This document shows, in pieces, positions 8,201-17,140 of a stretch of DNA of 32,080 nucleotides. The position numbers and the translations under genes were made by a program. The stretch's first letter is position 1. Each line of letters opens with the position of its first letter. Origin of the DNA: Candidatus Aminicenantota bacterium (GTDB lineage: Bacteria > Acidobacteriota > Aminicenantia > UBA2199); contig JADFDP010000001.1 in assembly GCA_018262835.1 (NCBI GenBank), forward strand, positions 1-32,080, read 5' to 3'. Below the pieces are notes generated by a model. It was given only the letters and a program-made list of their open reading frames with translations, did no database searches and was not told where the DNA came from.

Positions 8201-9982
8201 CTATTGCAGGGTTACGGTCTTGCTCAATTTTCCGGCATGGCGCGATTGGTAGGCGATCGTCAGGTTGCCGGAGCCCGAGACCATGAACTCGTGTTCGACT
8301 TTGCCGAATCCGGGGACGATCAGGAATTGCAATTCGGGGCGGAATTCCTTGAAGGTGACCTGGTGAAGATAAATATCGTTGATTTCGCCTCCGGCCACGA
8401 CCTGGATGCCGGCTCCGCTCAAGGAGAGCATGTCCTGGGGGTACAATTTGTTTTTCCGGGCCTGATAGCTCATGGAGGGTATGGCCCGGGCATTGCTCAG
8501 GCGGGTGCGGATGCGGGTCAGGCCGTTGCCCATGGCCTTTTTTTCCAGGATTTCCAATGAGATTTCCGGTGTGCTTTTGGCGCTGAAAATCACGGCCGAG
8601 GCATTGCGGTGCACCAGGTCCTTGAGCATGAACGGAGCGGGCAGCCGCGAACTCATCTTGACCCAGCCGCCGATCTCGATGCTGCCGAAGGTCGGATGAG
8701 CGAATTCGCGCCAGGGCCTGTAAAGTTCCCCCTGGGCCAAATGGTCGTTGAATTTGATCCTTTCCTTTTCCAGTGAGGGGTTCTCGCGGAAATCGAAGCC
8801 TTCTTCTTCGTCCTTTGCCGGTTGCACCCTGTTTTCCCCGGCGCTTTCCTTTTGGCTGACAAACCGTTCCGTTTCGACCTGAAAAAGCTCGCCGACAAAA
8901 CCATAGGCGCCCTGGAGCATGGTTAGCCACTCCATGGAATCGCCATAGGTCGGGTAGAGGTCCTTCCAGCTGATCATGTACCGGTACCCGGGGGTGATCC
9001 TTTCGGCTTGTTGCCCGAGATAATCGTAGACCGCGACATCCTGGCGGGGATACTCGGGCTGGGCCTTGTTGCTGGGGCCGCGCAGATACATGCCGCCGTT
9101 ATTGTGGAATGTCCAGCCCACGCAGACATTGGGGCGCCGCTCGATGAATTCGGCCAGGGCTTTGGTGATGGCGCCGGAAAAGGGATAATCGCCGGCTCCG
9201 CTTTCCACATAGGCGGGCATCCAATCGAAACCCCAGTTGCGGTTGCCGTCCAGGTAGCCTTCGGCATCCTCGTTGATCTTGCCGTCGCCGTCATTGTCGA
9301 GGCCTTCGTCTCCGAGGAGGGTCCATTCGCCCTTTTCTCCTGGTTTGATCCGTACCAGCAGCCGCGGATCGTCGGGATCGGTTTTGAACTTCCCGAAGGG
9401 ATCGCGCTTGCGCATCTGGCAGATGTTGCCGTCGCCGTCCAGATCGTCGGGGAAGTCCTCGTCCACCAGGCCGTCGTTGTCGTCGTCACGGGGGATGCGC
9501 AGGCTGCGGTTGTTGTCGGGAGTATTGCCGTCGGCAAAGAAATGATAGCGGCCGTCGGCGTTGACCACCGGGACGACATAGAAACAGCGGCTGTCGACCA
9601 GGCGGGTGATCTCTTCGTTGCGGCCGTACGCGCCCAGGAGGTAATCGAGAAGATACAGGGCCACTTCGCCGGCCTGGATCTCGTTGCCGTGGATGTTGCC
9701 GTCCACGTAGATCCCGGGTTTGGCCAGTTCCGCTCCCGTGCCGGGGTTGTTCACGGTAAGGCAATATACAGGCCGCCCCTCCTCGCTTTTCCCTACCAGG
9801 TCCAGCCGGGTCAGCTGGGGATAGGTCTTGTGCAGCGCCTGCATGGCTTCGACCACCATGTCATAAGTGTAGTAATAATCGAAACCCAGGGGGACGCGCA
9901 CCTGCGGCCCGGGTTTGCCGAAAGCCGGCACCATCATGCCGCAGAGCACCGTCAATAGGGCGACCCTTGCAAATTTTTTCAT
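8201..9982 (-). CDS. Secreted M14 zinc carboxypeptidase with calcium-loop insert
   Basis: The protein has 593 residues starting with a signal peptide (about 1-21). M14 catalytic features are intact: zinc ligands in IHGNE (His98, Glu101), NADG (141-144), the substrate-binding DGNRN (Asn247, Arg248), the third ligand in TFHNN (His293), and a candidate catalytic glutamate in GFVGE (Glu365). Between NADG and NRN is an acidic insert (about 166-240) with several DxDxDG-type loops resembling EF-hand or thrombospondin-3 calcium sites. A C-terminal beta-rich region (about 425-593) carries a 'HP..G.(I/V)EIGG' segment. GGGAGGA precedes the ATG at 9982, and that ATG overlaps the stop of the upstream paralogue (ATGA), so translation is probably coupled. 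Likely role: trimming exported or extracellular peptides. Confidence 0.92.
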   Translation of the reverse strand: MKKFARVALLTVLCGMMVPAFGKPGPQVRVPLGFDYYYTYDMVVEAMQALHKTYPQLTRLDLVGKSEEGRPVYCLTVNNPGTGAELAKPGIYVDGNIHGNEIQAGEVALYLLDYLLGAYGRNEEITRLVDSRCFYVVPVVNADGRYHFFADGNTPDNNRSLRIPRDDDNDGLVDEDFPDDLDGDGNICQMRKRDPFGKFKTDPDDPRLLVRIKPGEKGEWTLLGDEGLDNDGDGKINEDAEGYLDGNRNWGFDWMPAYVESGAGDYPFSGAITKALAEFIERRPNVCVGWTFHNNGGMYLRGPSNKAQPEYPRQDVAVYDYLGQQAERITPGYRYMISWKDLYPTYGDSMEWLTMLQGAYGFVGELFQVETERFVSQKESAGENRVQPAKDEEEGFDFRENPSLEKERIKFNDHLAQGELYRPWREFAHPTFGSIEIGGWVKMSSRLPAPFMLKDLVHRNASAVIFSAKSTPEISLEILEKKAMGNGLTRIRTRLSNARAIPSMSYQARKNKLYPQDMLSLSGAGIQVVAGGEINDIYLHQVTFKEFRPELQFLIVPGFGKVEHEFMVSGSGNLTIAYQSRHAGKLSKTVTLQ

Positions 9983-12006
9983 TTCATTCCTCCCAATTGC
10001 ATGACCTGGCTGTCGTTCCAACCCGAAGGGTGGGCGAGATCGATGGTCAGCTTCTGCCCTTGGCTGCGGATGATCCAGCTGAATAACTTGGCCTGGCCGC
10101 CGCCAATAGTCTCCTTGATCGCGGTTCTCTTCAGCCCTTCGATCAGAATGACATCCTCTCCTTGCAGGGTGATCACCGCAGGCGCCATGCGGTTGTTGCG
10201 GCTGCCCATGGCCGTGGGGAATGGCAGGTAACTTGAGTTTTCCACCCAGACCTTCAGGCGGAAAACGCCGTTGCCCAATGGTTCGCTTGTGGATTTGCCG
10301 ATGCGCAGGCGGGGCAGTTTTTCGGCAAGCGTGAAGACCCAGGGAACTTGTCCCTGCAGAAGATTCTGCATCATGGCTGCCGGAGGGGTATTGGCCGTGT
10401 ACGGGACGAATCCGCCTATTTCCACATCGCCCAGGGCCGGATGCCGGTAGGTCTTCCAGGGAATGAAGCCCCGCCCGCCCAGCTCCTTGTCCGAAAAGGC
10501 CAGCAGGGCCTTCTCGGTCTCATCGGCGCCGGCGCTGTCTTTGGGCTTGGGCATCTGGCGCATCATCTCGGCCATTTTTTTGGTTGTCATCATGCCGCCT
10601 TTCAGGGCATTGATCACCATGGCCGCTTTAAAATCTTCCGGGGCGCCGGAGCTTTTCAGGAAACCGTTGATCTTTTCCTCGCCCAGGGCGATGAACTCCT
10701 CGTTGCCCATGCTCTCCAGTTGTTCTGGAGTGATCTGGGGCGCGGTTTTGTCCTCCTTCTTCACTTCGGGCAAAGTCCAGAAATCCATGCTGAAGGCTGG
10801 CAATCCCAGATGGTAGTAGGACCACAATTCGAACGAGCCGTCTTTGGCGTCGGGAGTTTCCAGGCGGGCGCCGTCCAGCTTGTTTTTCTTAAGGAACTCC
10901 TTGTATTTTTCAGCAAGTTCCTTGTAATAATTCAGGTCCTCGGGCAGCGGGTTCACCACGGCTCCCAAACCCAGGAAACTGGCCACCATGGATTCGCTGA
11001 GTTCAAATCCGGCAGGCGCCAGGTTGCGGGCGATCTCCATGACCTCTTCCATGGTATAGGTCTTGTCGGTATCGACGTTCAAAAAGGCGCCGATCTGTTT
11101 GGGAATTTTGATCTTGGTAAAATCGGCTTCACCCTTGCGCCCCCCCCTGGGGGGAACCAAGCAGAAATTGTTTTCACCGAAGGTGACGGCCATGGCAATC
11201 TCGGGATGCCGGAAAACAAAGCGGATCAGGCCCAGGCTTTCGCTTTCGCTGCCGGCCCACTTTCCGCCTTTTTTGCTGAAAAAACGGAACAGGTGGGGGA
11301 AATTGATGCCGACATTGACCCCGCCGGGGCCATCCTCGTTGTATTGGCCGTCGCCGTCGTTGTCCAGCCCTTCGGGATAAAGCCTGTAAATCCCTTTTTC
11401 GCCCTTGGCCGGATCGGCTTTTTTCATCAGCCGCGGCTCGCTTTCCAAGGGCAGCCATTCGCCCGCGGGATCTTTCACCCGCATGACGGTGATGATGCCG
11501 TTGCCATCGAGGTCATCGGCGCCGTCCTCATCCATGCGGTCGTCCATGTCGTCGTTGCCGGGGCGGCGGTTGCCGCTGTCCAGAAGCACGGGCTTGGCAA
11601 AAAAATTCTCTGCGGCGTCGGGATTGCCTAAGGGCAAGATGAACCAGCCCTTATCCTGCCGGCAGGCTGGTTTTTCCAAAATGGACTTGATCAGAAACAT
11701 GGCCGCTTCCGAGGCCAGCGGCATTGTCCCCTCCAGGTTGGCCGTCACCAGGATGGCCGGCAGGCGCTTTGTTTTGTTCCCGGCTTCCGGGCCGATATAG
11801 AGGATAAACAATGGCTTCCCCCCGGGCGTGGCGGCGATCTCGATCAGATCGGTTGATTTCGCGTTGTCCCGGGCGATGCTTTTCAGGGCCTGGCTGAGTT
11901 CGGCCGGGGAATGGTAGCGGTCGAAGGCGAAATCAGCCTGGCCGGCCAGGGACATGGCCGTGAACAAAAGCAGGCTCAAAATTTCCGGAATTTTATTTTG
12001 TTTCAT
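9979..12006 (-). CDS. Secreted M14-like pseudopeptidase, zinc ligands lost
   Basis: This paralogue of the next gene has 675 residues, a signal peptide (about 1-23), the same acidic calcium-loop insert (about 151-227) and the same 'HP..G.VEIGG' C-terminal region. Every catalytic landmark is changed. The HGNE position reads EGTM (Glu92, Met95), the usual DxNRNFP reads NVGINFP (231-237), and the third zinc-ligand position TFH reads TFG (Gly277). The catalytic glutamate position appears to be aspartate in FSMD, which is a less certain alignment. A helical insert with MRQMPKPKD lies before the C-terminal region. The frame is intact, so it looks like a maintained non-catalytic protein rather than a decaying gene. 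The start at ATG 12006 fits GAGG 5 bases upstream; a GTG 6 bases earlier is possible. The ATGA overlap with the active M14 gene suggests the two products work together. Confidence 0.88.
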   Translation of the reverse strand: MKQNKIPEILSLLLFTAMSLAGQADFAFDRYHSPAELSQALKSIARDNAKSTDLIEIAATPGGKPLFILYIGPEAGNKTKRLPAILVTANLEGTMPLASEAAMFLIKSILEKPACRQDKGWFILPLGNPDAAENFFAKPVLLDSGNRRPGNDDMDDRMDEDGADDLDGNGIITVMRVKDPAGEWLPLESEPRLMKKADPAKGEKGIYRLYPEGLDNDGDGQYNEDGPGGVNVGINFPHLFRFFSKKGGKWAGSESESLGLIRFVFRHPEIAMAVTFGENNFCLVPPRGGRKGEADFTKIKIPKQIGAFLNVDTDKTYTMEEVMEIARNLAPAGFELSESMVASFLGLGAVVNPLPEDLNYYKELAEKYKEFLKKNKLDGARLETPDAKDGSFELWSYYHLGLPAFSMDFWTLPEVKKEDKTAPQITPEQLESMGNEEFIALGEEKINGFLKSSGAPEDFKAAMVINALKGGMMTTKKMAEMMRQMPKPKDSAGADETEKALLAFSDKELGGRGFIPWKTYRHPALGDVEIGGFVPYTANTPPAAMMQNLLQGQVPWVFTLAEKLPRLRIGKSTSEPLGNGVFRLKVWVENSSYLPFPTAMGSRNNRMAPAVITLQGEDVILIEGLKRTAIKETIGGGQAKLFSWIIRSQGQKLTIDLAHPSGWNDSQVMQLGGMK

Positions 12007-12118
12007 CTTCACCTCGATGGGTTTGGCCGAATATTAAAAGAATTCTCTGCATGGCGGCTCAGTCATATGCTTTTACGGGACGAGGCCGGAAAATGTTTAT
12101 CCGCAGTCGCCGGGTGTC

Positions 12119-12904
12119 TCAAGCCGGCGGACGCCGCGCCGGCAAAAAAATTTTCCGGTAATAAATGGCTGAAGCGCGCATGATCTCTGCCGATTTGGGC
12201 TCCAGGGTGATGGAAAAAGGGCAGGGGAGGCCGGCGATGGCTATTTTGGCCGCCTGCCAGTCGATGTTTCCCTGTCCCAGGGCCAGGTGGTCGTCGCTGT
12301 CTCCGCGATTGTCATGAAGATGGAAATGGATATGCTGGCGGCGATCGAGATAGAAAAGCCATTCCTGGAAAGGAATACTGGCAAAGACATGGTGATGGCC
12401 GAAATCGAAGCAATGGACCAGGCGCGGCTGGTCGGCTTTTTTCATCAGCTGCAGGGCGATAAGGGGGGTGGGCTCGGCGATGTTTTCCAGGGCGATGAGC
12501 GGGCCGTCATGCCGCTGCAGCAGGGTTGAAAAAAACTGGGCGGCGCGGTCCAGCCATTGCCCGAACTGCTGGCGGTAATAAATGGGGTCGTAATTGAAAT
12601 GCATGACCACCAGCTTGCTTCCCAGGTCGGCGGCGATTCCCATGACCCGATCCATTTTTTCCAGGCTGAGCCGGCGCATGTCCTCGTCGGCGGCTCCGGG
12701 CCAGACATCCATGAAAGGGGCGTGGACGGTATGCTCGCGAAAATCGCCAAGAATTTTTTTTGTCGCGGCCACGGCCCGGGCCGAAAATTCCCTTATCCTG
12801 TCGGCCTTGATGTATATTTCGGGACCGGCATTCAGCGCGGCGATCCGGGCGGCTTCCCGATCCAGGCGTTCGCTGGCGACGCGGATGAAAAAATCCTCAA
12901 ACAT
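12119..12904 (-). CDS. Sugar phosphate isomerase/epimerase-like TIM-barrel protein
   Basis: The 261-residue protein matches the xylose isomerase-like/AP-endonuclease-2 TIM-barrel superfamily. Candidate metal ligands appear at the expected strand ends: His61 (TVHAPF), His102 (VMHFN), Glu140 (ALENIAEP), Asp167/His170 (HCFDFGHHH), His197 in HLHDNRGD, and Glu235 (ITLEP). The 'LHDN.G..D.HL.LG.G.IDW' pattern is typical of the superfamily. Activity could be sugar isomerisation or epimerisation, or an unrelated metal-dependent reaction; DNA repair endonuclease IV is less likely given its length and motifs. It is cytoplasmic. The ATG lies 8 bases inside the end of the histidine kinase gene (ATGTTTGA overlap), so expression is coupled to it. 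Confidence 0.82.
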   Translation of the reverse strand: MFEDFFIRVASERLDREAARIAALNAGPEIYIKADRIREFSARAVAATKKILGDFREHTVHAPFMDVWPGAADEDMRRLSLEKMDRVMGIAADLGSKLVVMHFNYDPIYYRQQFGQWLDRAAQFFSTLLQRHDGPLIALENIAEPTPLIALQLMKKADQPRLVHCFDFGHHHVFASIPFQEWLFYLDRRQHIHFHLHDNRGDSDDHLALGQGNIDWQAAKIAIAGLPCPFSITLEPKSAEIMRASAIYYRKIFLPARRPPA

Positions 12905-15900
12905 CGAGGCCGCCGATCAGCTTGTTGACCTGGTAGGACAATTGCTCGATCTTGAAAGGCTTGGGAATAAAATGGCTGATCTTGCCTTTAAAGATTTCCG
13001 TTTCCAGATATTCCCTGCCGTAGCCGCTGGCGATCAGGATCTTGATTTCCGGCCGGAGCTCCCTCAGGATATGAAACACTTTTTCCCCGGATATGCCCGG
13101 CATTTCGATGTCCAGGATGACCAGCTTGATCTCGGCGCTGTTTTTCTTGAATATTTCGATGCCCTCGGTGCCGTTGGCGGCGGTCAGGCATTTCAAGCCC
13201 AGATTCTTGAGCATGTCGTAGCCGATTTCCCGCACCACTTCCTCGTCATCGATGAGCAGCACCATGCCCTCAAGAGGGGCCGTCAGCTCTTTTTCTTCCT
13301 GGGCATCGGGCTGGAATATCCCTTTTTCGAAAACAGGGAGCAGTATTTTAAAAAAGGTGCCGCGGCCGATCTCCGAGTCCACTTCGATCTGGCCGTTGTA
13401 GTCATGGATGATTTCGCGAACAATGGCCAAGCCCAGGCCTGTGCCTCGGCCCTGGCCCTTGGTGGTAAAAAACGGCTCGAAGATTTTGTTGAGGTTCTCC
13501 CGGCTGATGCCTCGGCCGTTGTCGCTGATTTCAATCAAGGCATATTGTCCGTCCAGCAGGTTGCTCTGGTTGCTGATGTCGACCAGATGGGTTCGGATGC
13601 GCAGGATGGGCTGCGGAGTGCTTTCCATGGCATCCCTGGCATTGATGATCAGGTTGATCAGTATCTGTGAAATTTTTGTCTTGTCGGCCTGGAGCAATAT
13701 CTGGCTCTGGTACAGCTGAATGTCCAGGTTGATCGCTTTCAGGTTCATGGCCAGGAAATCCAGTGATTCCTTGATCAGGTCATTGATGTTGATGATCTCT
13801 TTTTCCGCCATTTTCTTGCGCGAAAAGTTCAGCAGCTGGTTGATCAGGGTGGAAGCCCTTTCGCTGGAATTGATGATCGTGGACACGTATTTTTTCACTT
13901 TGGGATCATCGGCGATCTTTTTTTCAAGCAGCGAAGCGTAGCCCATGATGCCGCTCAAGAGGTTGTTGAAGTCATGAATGATATGGCTGGTCAGCAGGCC
14001 CAGTGATTCCATTTTTTGGGCCTGAAGCAGCGAGGATTCGAGCTTTTTCAGAGCCGAGACGTCTTCGAGGTGGATAACCACGCCGTTCTGCTCGGCGGTA
14101 ACGGGGTAAAGCGTCAGGTTGGCGATTTTGAAATCCTCTTCGCCGATGAATATTTTTTCATCGTTGAGGTAAATGGTTTTTTTCAGGATCATGATCTCGT
14201 TGATGATGTCCTTGTATTTTTCGAACAGCGGCAGGAGCGCGTAGAGGTTTTTGCCGAAAGCGTCGGCGAAAGCGACGCCAAGGATCTTCTCCGCCGATTG
14301 GTTCCAGGTGGTGATCAGATTGTGGTTGTTGATGGAGATCACCGCGTAGGGACTGGCGTTGATCAGCTTCTGCATGAACCCCTGCAATGACCTGAGCTGG
14401 GCGGTCAGGTTGCGCCATTCCGAAATGTCCCGCAGCAGGATAATGCCGCCGATGATCAGGTTGCCGCTTTTCAAAGGCTCGATGATCAGGTCCACGTAAT
14501 TTTCTTCTTCCAGTATGGGATTGCCGGTGTTGATGCGGTGGAAACTGCTGCCGCCTTCCAGTACATTGCGCACCAATTCATCGAAGCCGCTTTCAATTGA
14601 ATTCTTGGTCAATATGAAATTGAGGTTCTGGCCGATGATGCTGACCCCGGTGGCCTGGATCAGGTCACGGGCCCTGGTGTTGATGAAGGTGATGCGCAGC
14701 CTGCGGTCGACAATAATGATCATTTCCGGAATCGACTGGAATATCTGCCGTGAGAACAGGATCTGATTTTTCAGGTCGATTTCGGCTTTTTTGCGCTTGC
14801 TGATATCGGCGATCACCGCCAGGTAACCGCTGAGCCGGTTGTTGAAATCCCGGATCTTGGACAGGGACAGGGCAATGTCAATTTTTTCTCCGGTCTTGAG
14901 GGCCAGCGTTGTTTCCTTGTCGAGGACATGCTCTTTTTCCCTGAAATCGGCAGCGATGGCGCGGATGAAATTTTTTTCCAGGAAATCGCCGGCGCGCAAT
15001 GACGCAATCTCCTTGCTGCCGATCTGAAATATTTTCAGCCCGTACTCATTCATGGAAATGGGACGCATCCGCGCGTCCAGGGTGATCACGATGGACTGTG
15101 TGGTCTGCATCAGCTTTTCCAGGTATTCCCTGGCTTCATTGGTTTCGTTTGCTTTTTTTTGCAGCTGGGAGAAAACGTTTTCAATGTGGGTGAAAATCTG
15201 GCCGATTTCCTTGAAAAGCGGTGACCGGCGCACCGTGATGCGTCCGCTCCCGGTCTGCTGAAAAAGCTGCAGGTTGTCGTAGATTTGGGCCATCGGCTTC
15301 AGCATCGCCGCTTTCAGGAACAAAAAGAGCAGGGCCATGAAAACCAGCAGAACCAAGGCGTTCAACGCGAATGCGGCTGCGCCGCCCTTGCGGATATTGG
15401 CGAACATTTTTACGGAACTGAGTGCGAGCACAAGGCGCCAGCCGGTACTTTTTTGCCTATGGGTGAAAACCATTTCCCGCTCGCCGTCAATGCGCAAAAT
15501 CTTTTCAGAAAAGAGTCCCGCTTTCAGAGCTGCGACGATCTGCCGGGTATTTTTGTCGCGGATGCTGGAGTTGAAATCGAACTTTTGTCCAGGGCCGAAA
15601 TCATTTTTATTGAAAAAGGGAATAAGCTCACGGTGGAGGATCACCTGCAGGGAATCGTCCATGATGAACAGGCTCGAGCCGGGGGGACAGCGGTCGGTTT
15701 GTATCAGGTCGAGAAGCTGTTCGATCGTGATGTCATGGCCAATGACGCCCTGGAACTGTCCCTCGCTGTACACCGGCACGGCCAGGCTGGTCATCCATTT
15801 TTCCCAAATATCATCATAATGCAAACCGGAAAATCGGATTTCCTTCTCGGGATTTGCTTCCGGCGCGCCGAGGGCATAAACCGCGTCTTTGCTGAAATCA

Positions 15901-16397
15901 AAGTCTTCGGCGCTCTCCATGGCGCGCAGGGGCGGGGAAACCGCGAGCCAGTTGTCCTTGGAGATGAAATAGGTGTTGAACAAGGATGGCTTCAGTGAGT
16001 CCAAGTAGTACTTGATCAGCGGCAGGCCGGCAGCGACGGTCCTGGCCTGGGCCGGCAAATTGGCGAAGTTGGGGGCGAATATCCCCAGGGCTGTTTCCCC
16101 AGCGCCGATCTGGTAGCGCGACGGGCGCAGCGGCACAAAATCGTTTTCCGGAGAATCGGCCGGCTGGGCCAGCAGCCGGGCAAAAACGAGCGCCGTCCGC
16201 CTGGCGGTCTGTTTTTTCCCGGCCCAGAAATCGTTCCCCTGGCGCAAGACATTGTTAAAAATGATCCGGCCGTTTTCTTTGAAATCTTTGTCAAGCCAGT
16301 GTTTGAAAAGTGAATCCTGGTGCCAGTACTGGATGGAGACGATGACGATAAAACAAACGATCAGAATGACGAACAGCTGCAGCGATAGTTTTTTCAT
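12897..16397 (-). CDS. Hybrid sensor histidine kinase (Cache-like, HAMP-like, PAS x3, HisKA, HATPase, receiver)
   Basis: The protein has 1166 residues. Membrane helix one (about 6-24) and helix two (about 340-362) flank a large periplasmic region resembling a double-Cache ligand sensor. A HAMP-like linker follows, then about three PAS segments (425-540, 545-660, 672-785). The kinase core contains [11 protein letters not shown] (phospho-acceptor His near 808), the N-box [11 protein letters not shown], and the G-boxes DNGRGIS and [13 protein letters not shown]-terminal receiver domain (about 1045-1166) has DD near its start and the phospho-acceptor Asp near 1096 in VILDIEMPG. It probably senses an extracytoplasmic small molecule and either autoregulates through its receiver or passes phosphate on. 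No separate output regulator is nearby. It is 28 bases from the upstream membrane protein and overlaps the TIM-barrel gene. Confidence 0.93.
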   Translation of the reverse strand: MKKLSLQLFVILIVCFIVIVSIQYWHQDSLFKHWLDKDFKENGRIIFNNVLRQGNDFWAGKKQTARRTALVFARLLAQPADSPENDFVPLRPSRYQIGAGETALGIFAPNFANLPAQARTVAAGLPLIKYYLDSLKPSLFNTYFISKDNWLAVSPPLRAMESAEDFDFSKDAVYALGAPEANPEKEIRFSGLHYDDIWEKWMTSLAVPVYSEGQFQGVIGHDITIEQLLDLIQTDRCPPGSSLFIMDDSLQVILHRELIPFFNKNDFGPGQKFDFNSSIRDKNTRQIVAALKAGLFSEKILRIDGEREMVFTHRQKSTGWRLVLALSSVKMFANIRKGGAAAFALNALVLLVFMALLFLFLKAAMLKPMAQIYDNLQLFQQTGSGRITVRRSPLFKEIGQIFTHIENVFSQLQKKANETNEAREYLEKLMQTTQSIVITLDARMRPISMNEYGLKIFQIGSKEIASLRAGDFLEKNFIRAIAADFREKEHVLDKETTLALKTGEKIDIALSLSKIRDFNNRLSGYLAVIADISKRKKAEIDLKNQILFSRQIFQSIPEMIIIVDRRLRITFINTRARDLIQATGVSIIGQNLNFILTKNSIESGFDELVRNVLEGGSSFHRINTGNPILEEENYVDLIIEPLKSGNLIIGGIILLRDISEWRNLTAQLRSLQGFMQKLINASPYAVISINNHNLITTWNQSAEKILGVAFADAFGKNLYALLPLFEKYKDIINEIMILKKTIYLNDEKIFIGEEDFKIANLTLYPVTAEQNGVVIHLEDVSALKKLESSLLQAQKMESLGLLTSHIIHDFNNLLSGIMGYASLLEKKIADDPKVKKYVSTIINSSERASTLINQLLNFSRKKMAEKEIININDLIKESLDFLAMNLKAINLDIQLYQSQILLQADKTKISQILINLIINARDAMESTPQPILRIRTHLVDISNQSNLLDGQYALIEISDNGRGISRENLNKIFEPFFTTKGQGRGTGLGLAIVREIIHDYNGQIEVDSEIGRGTFFKILLPVFEKGIFQPDAQEEKELTAPLEGMVLLIDDEEVVREIGYDMLKNLGLKCLTAANGTEGIEIFKKNSAEIKLVILDIEMPGISGEKVFHILRELRPEIKILIASGYGREYLETEIFKGKISHFIPKPFKIEQLSYQVNKLIGGLDV

Positions 16398-16425
16398 TGA
16401 TGCCGGCGCGGTGCAATCGCCATCT

Positions 16426-17025
16426 TTATTTGCTTTCCTCTTGATCCTGATAAATGATTTTTATACCGGCAATTTTTTTCTGGATCGGGAAAACCCCCAG
16501 CAGGACCTGGCCTGAATTTTTGGTCTTGGCGTAAATTTTCACCTTGACGTTTTTCCAGTTGGCCATGTTTTTTATGAAGGCCGGCTTGGAGGTCGCCCGG
16601 TAGCCGAAAAATCCCTTGACAAAAATCTCATCGCTCACCTGGCCGGGCGGGAGTGGCTTCTTTATCGTTTCGACAAAACCATCGGTAAGGTTTTCCCCGC
16701 TATCTTCAAAAATAAAAATGCAATTGAAGCCCACATACTGCAATGGACGGCTGCCGGTATTCTTTATTTTGAAGGTGAAGGCTGGGACAATGACGGCTTC
16801 GTCGGGCCGGACCTTTTTGTCGACCCAGATGGAGTCGTGCCAGACGATCCGGATGGATTCGGCCACTTCCTTGTCGGTCATGGTATCCTGGATCACGGTT
16901 TTATAGAACAATAGAACGAGAGCCAGGCCGACGAAAAAAATGAGCAGGGATGCCCAAAATTTGGTCTGCTTGTAAAAAGGAACCTTTTCAGTGATCCCCT
17001 TGAATAACTCGTTGTTTTCACTCAT
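16426..17025 (-). CDS. Membrane-anchored protein with one N-terminal TM helix, unknown function
   Basis: The 199-residue protein has a short cytoplasmic N-terminus, one hydrophobic helix (about 22-42) and an extracytoplasmic domain rich in beta-strand. The domain contains a strand pattern 'FTFKIKNTGSRPLQYVGFNCIF', split here as FTFKIKNTGSRPL then QYVGFNCIF, that looks like an immunoglobulin-like FxLYD-type fold dealing with 'additional' strands; this is a weak resemblance. AGGAGAT precedes the ATG well. It is the first gene of the minus-strand run feeding the histidine kinase, so a role as an accessory to that sensor is possible but unproven. I do not recognise a named family. Confidence 0.75.
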   Translation of the reverse strand: MSENNELFKGITEKVPFYKQTKFWASLLIFFVGLALVLLFYKTVIQDTMTDKEVAESIRIVWHDSIWVDKKVRPDEAVIVPAFTFKIKNTGSRPLQYVGFNCIFIFEDSGENLTDGFVETIKKPLPPGQVSDEIFVKGFFGYRATSKPAFIKNMANWKNVKVKIYAKTKNSGQVLLGVFPIQKKIAGIKIIYQDQEESK

Positions 17026-17042
17026 GGATATCTCCTTTTTTT

Positions 17043-17071
17043 CATATATATCATTTGATTCATTATTTCAA
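17043..17071 (-). promoter_or_regulatory. Putative promoter of the membrane protein/histidine kinase/M14 run
   Basis: On the minus strand TTGAAA (17071-17066), a 17-base spacer and TATATG (17048-17043) lie just upstream of the AGGAGAT and ATG of the first gene. An alternative -10, TATATA, with a shorter spacer overlaps it. The predicted leader is very short. Confidence 0.4.
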
Positions 17072-17086
17072 GATGGGAAATCCGGT

Positions 17087-17124
17087 AAAAAAAAAGGGGG
17101 AGTTTTAGGCAAACTCCCCCTTTT
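17087..17124 (-). terminator. Rho-independent terminator of gdhA
   Basis: A perfect 14-bp stem pairs 17092-17105 with 17111-17124 around a 5-base loop and contains five consecutive G-C pairs. Read on the minus strand it ends in nine T residues (17095-17087), 16 bases after the gdhA stop. This is a textbook intrinsic terminator that insulates the downstream minus-strand promoter. Confidence 0.93.
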
Positions 17125-17140
17125 ATGAAAAAGGTTCAGT

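Noticed and set aside
10348-11631. 427-codon plus-strand frame opposite the inactive M14 gene
   Set aside because: It is a shadow frame rich in Gly, Ala, His and Gln with no start context; the minus-strand frame has a signal peptide and M14 homology pattern.
12007-12118. Gap between the M14-like gene and the TIM-barrel gene examined for a promoter
   Set aside because: A TAATAT-like -10 can be found on the minus strand, but there is no reasonable -35 at proper spacing, so it was not called.
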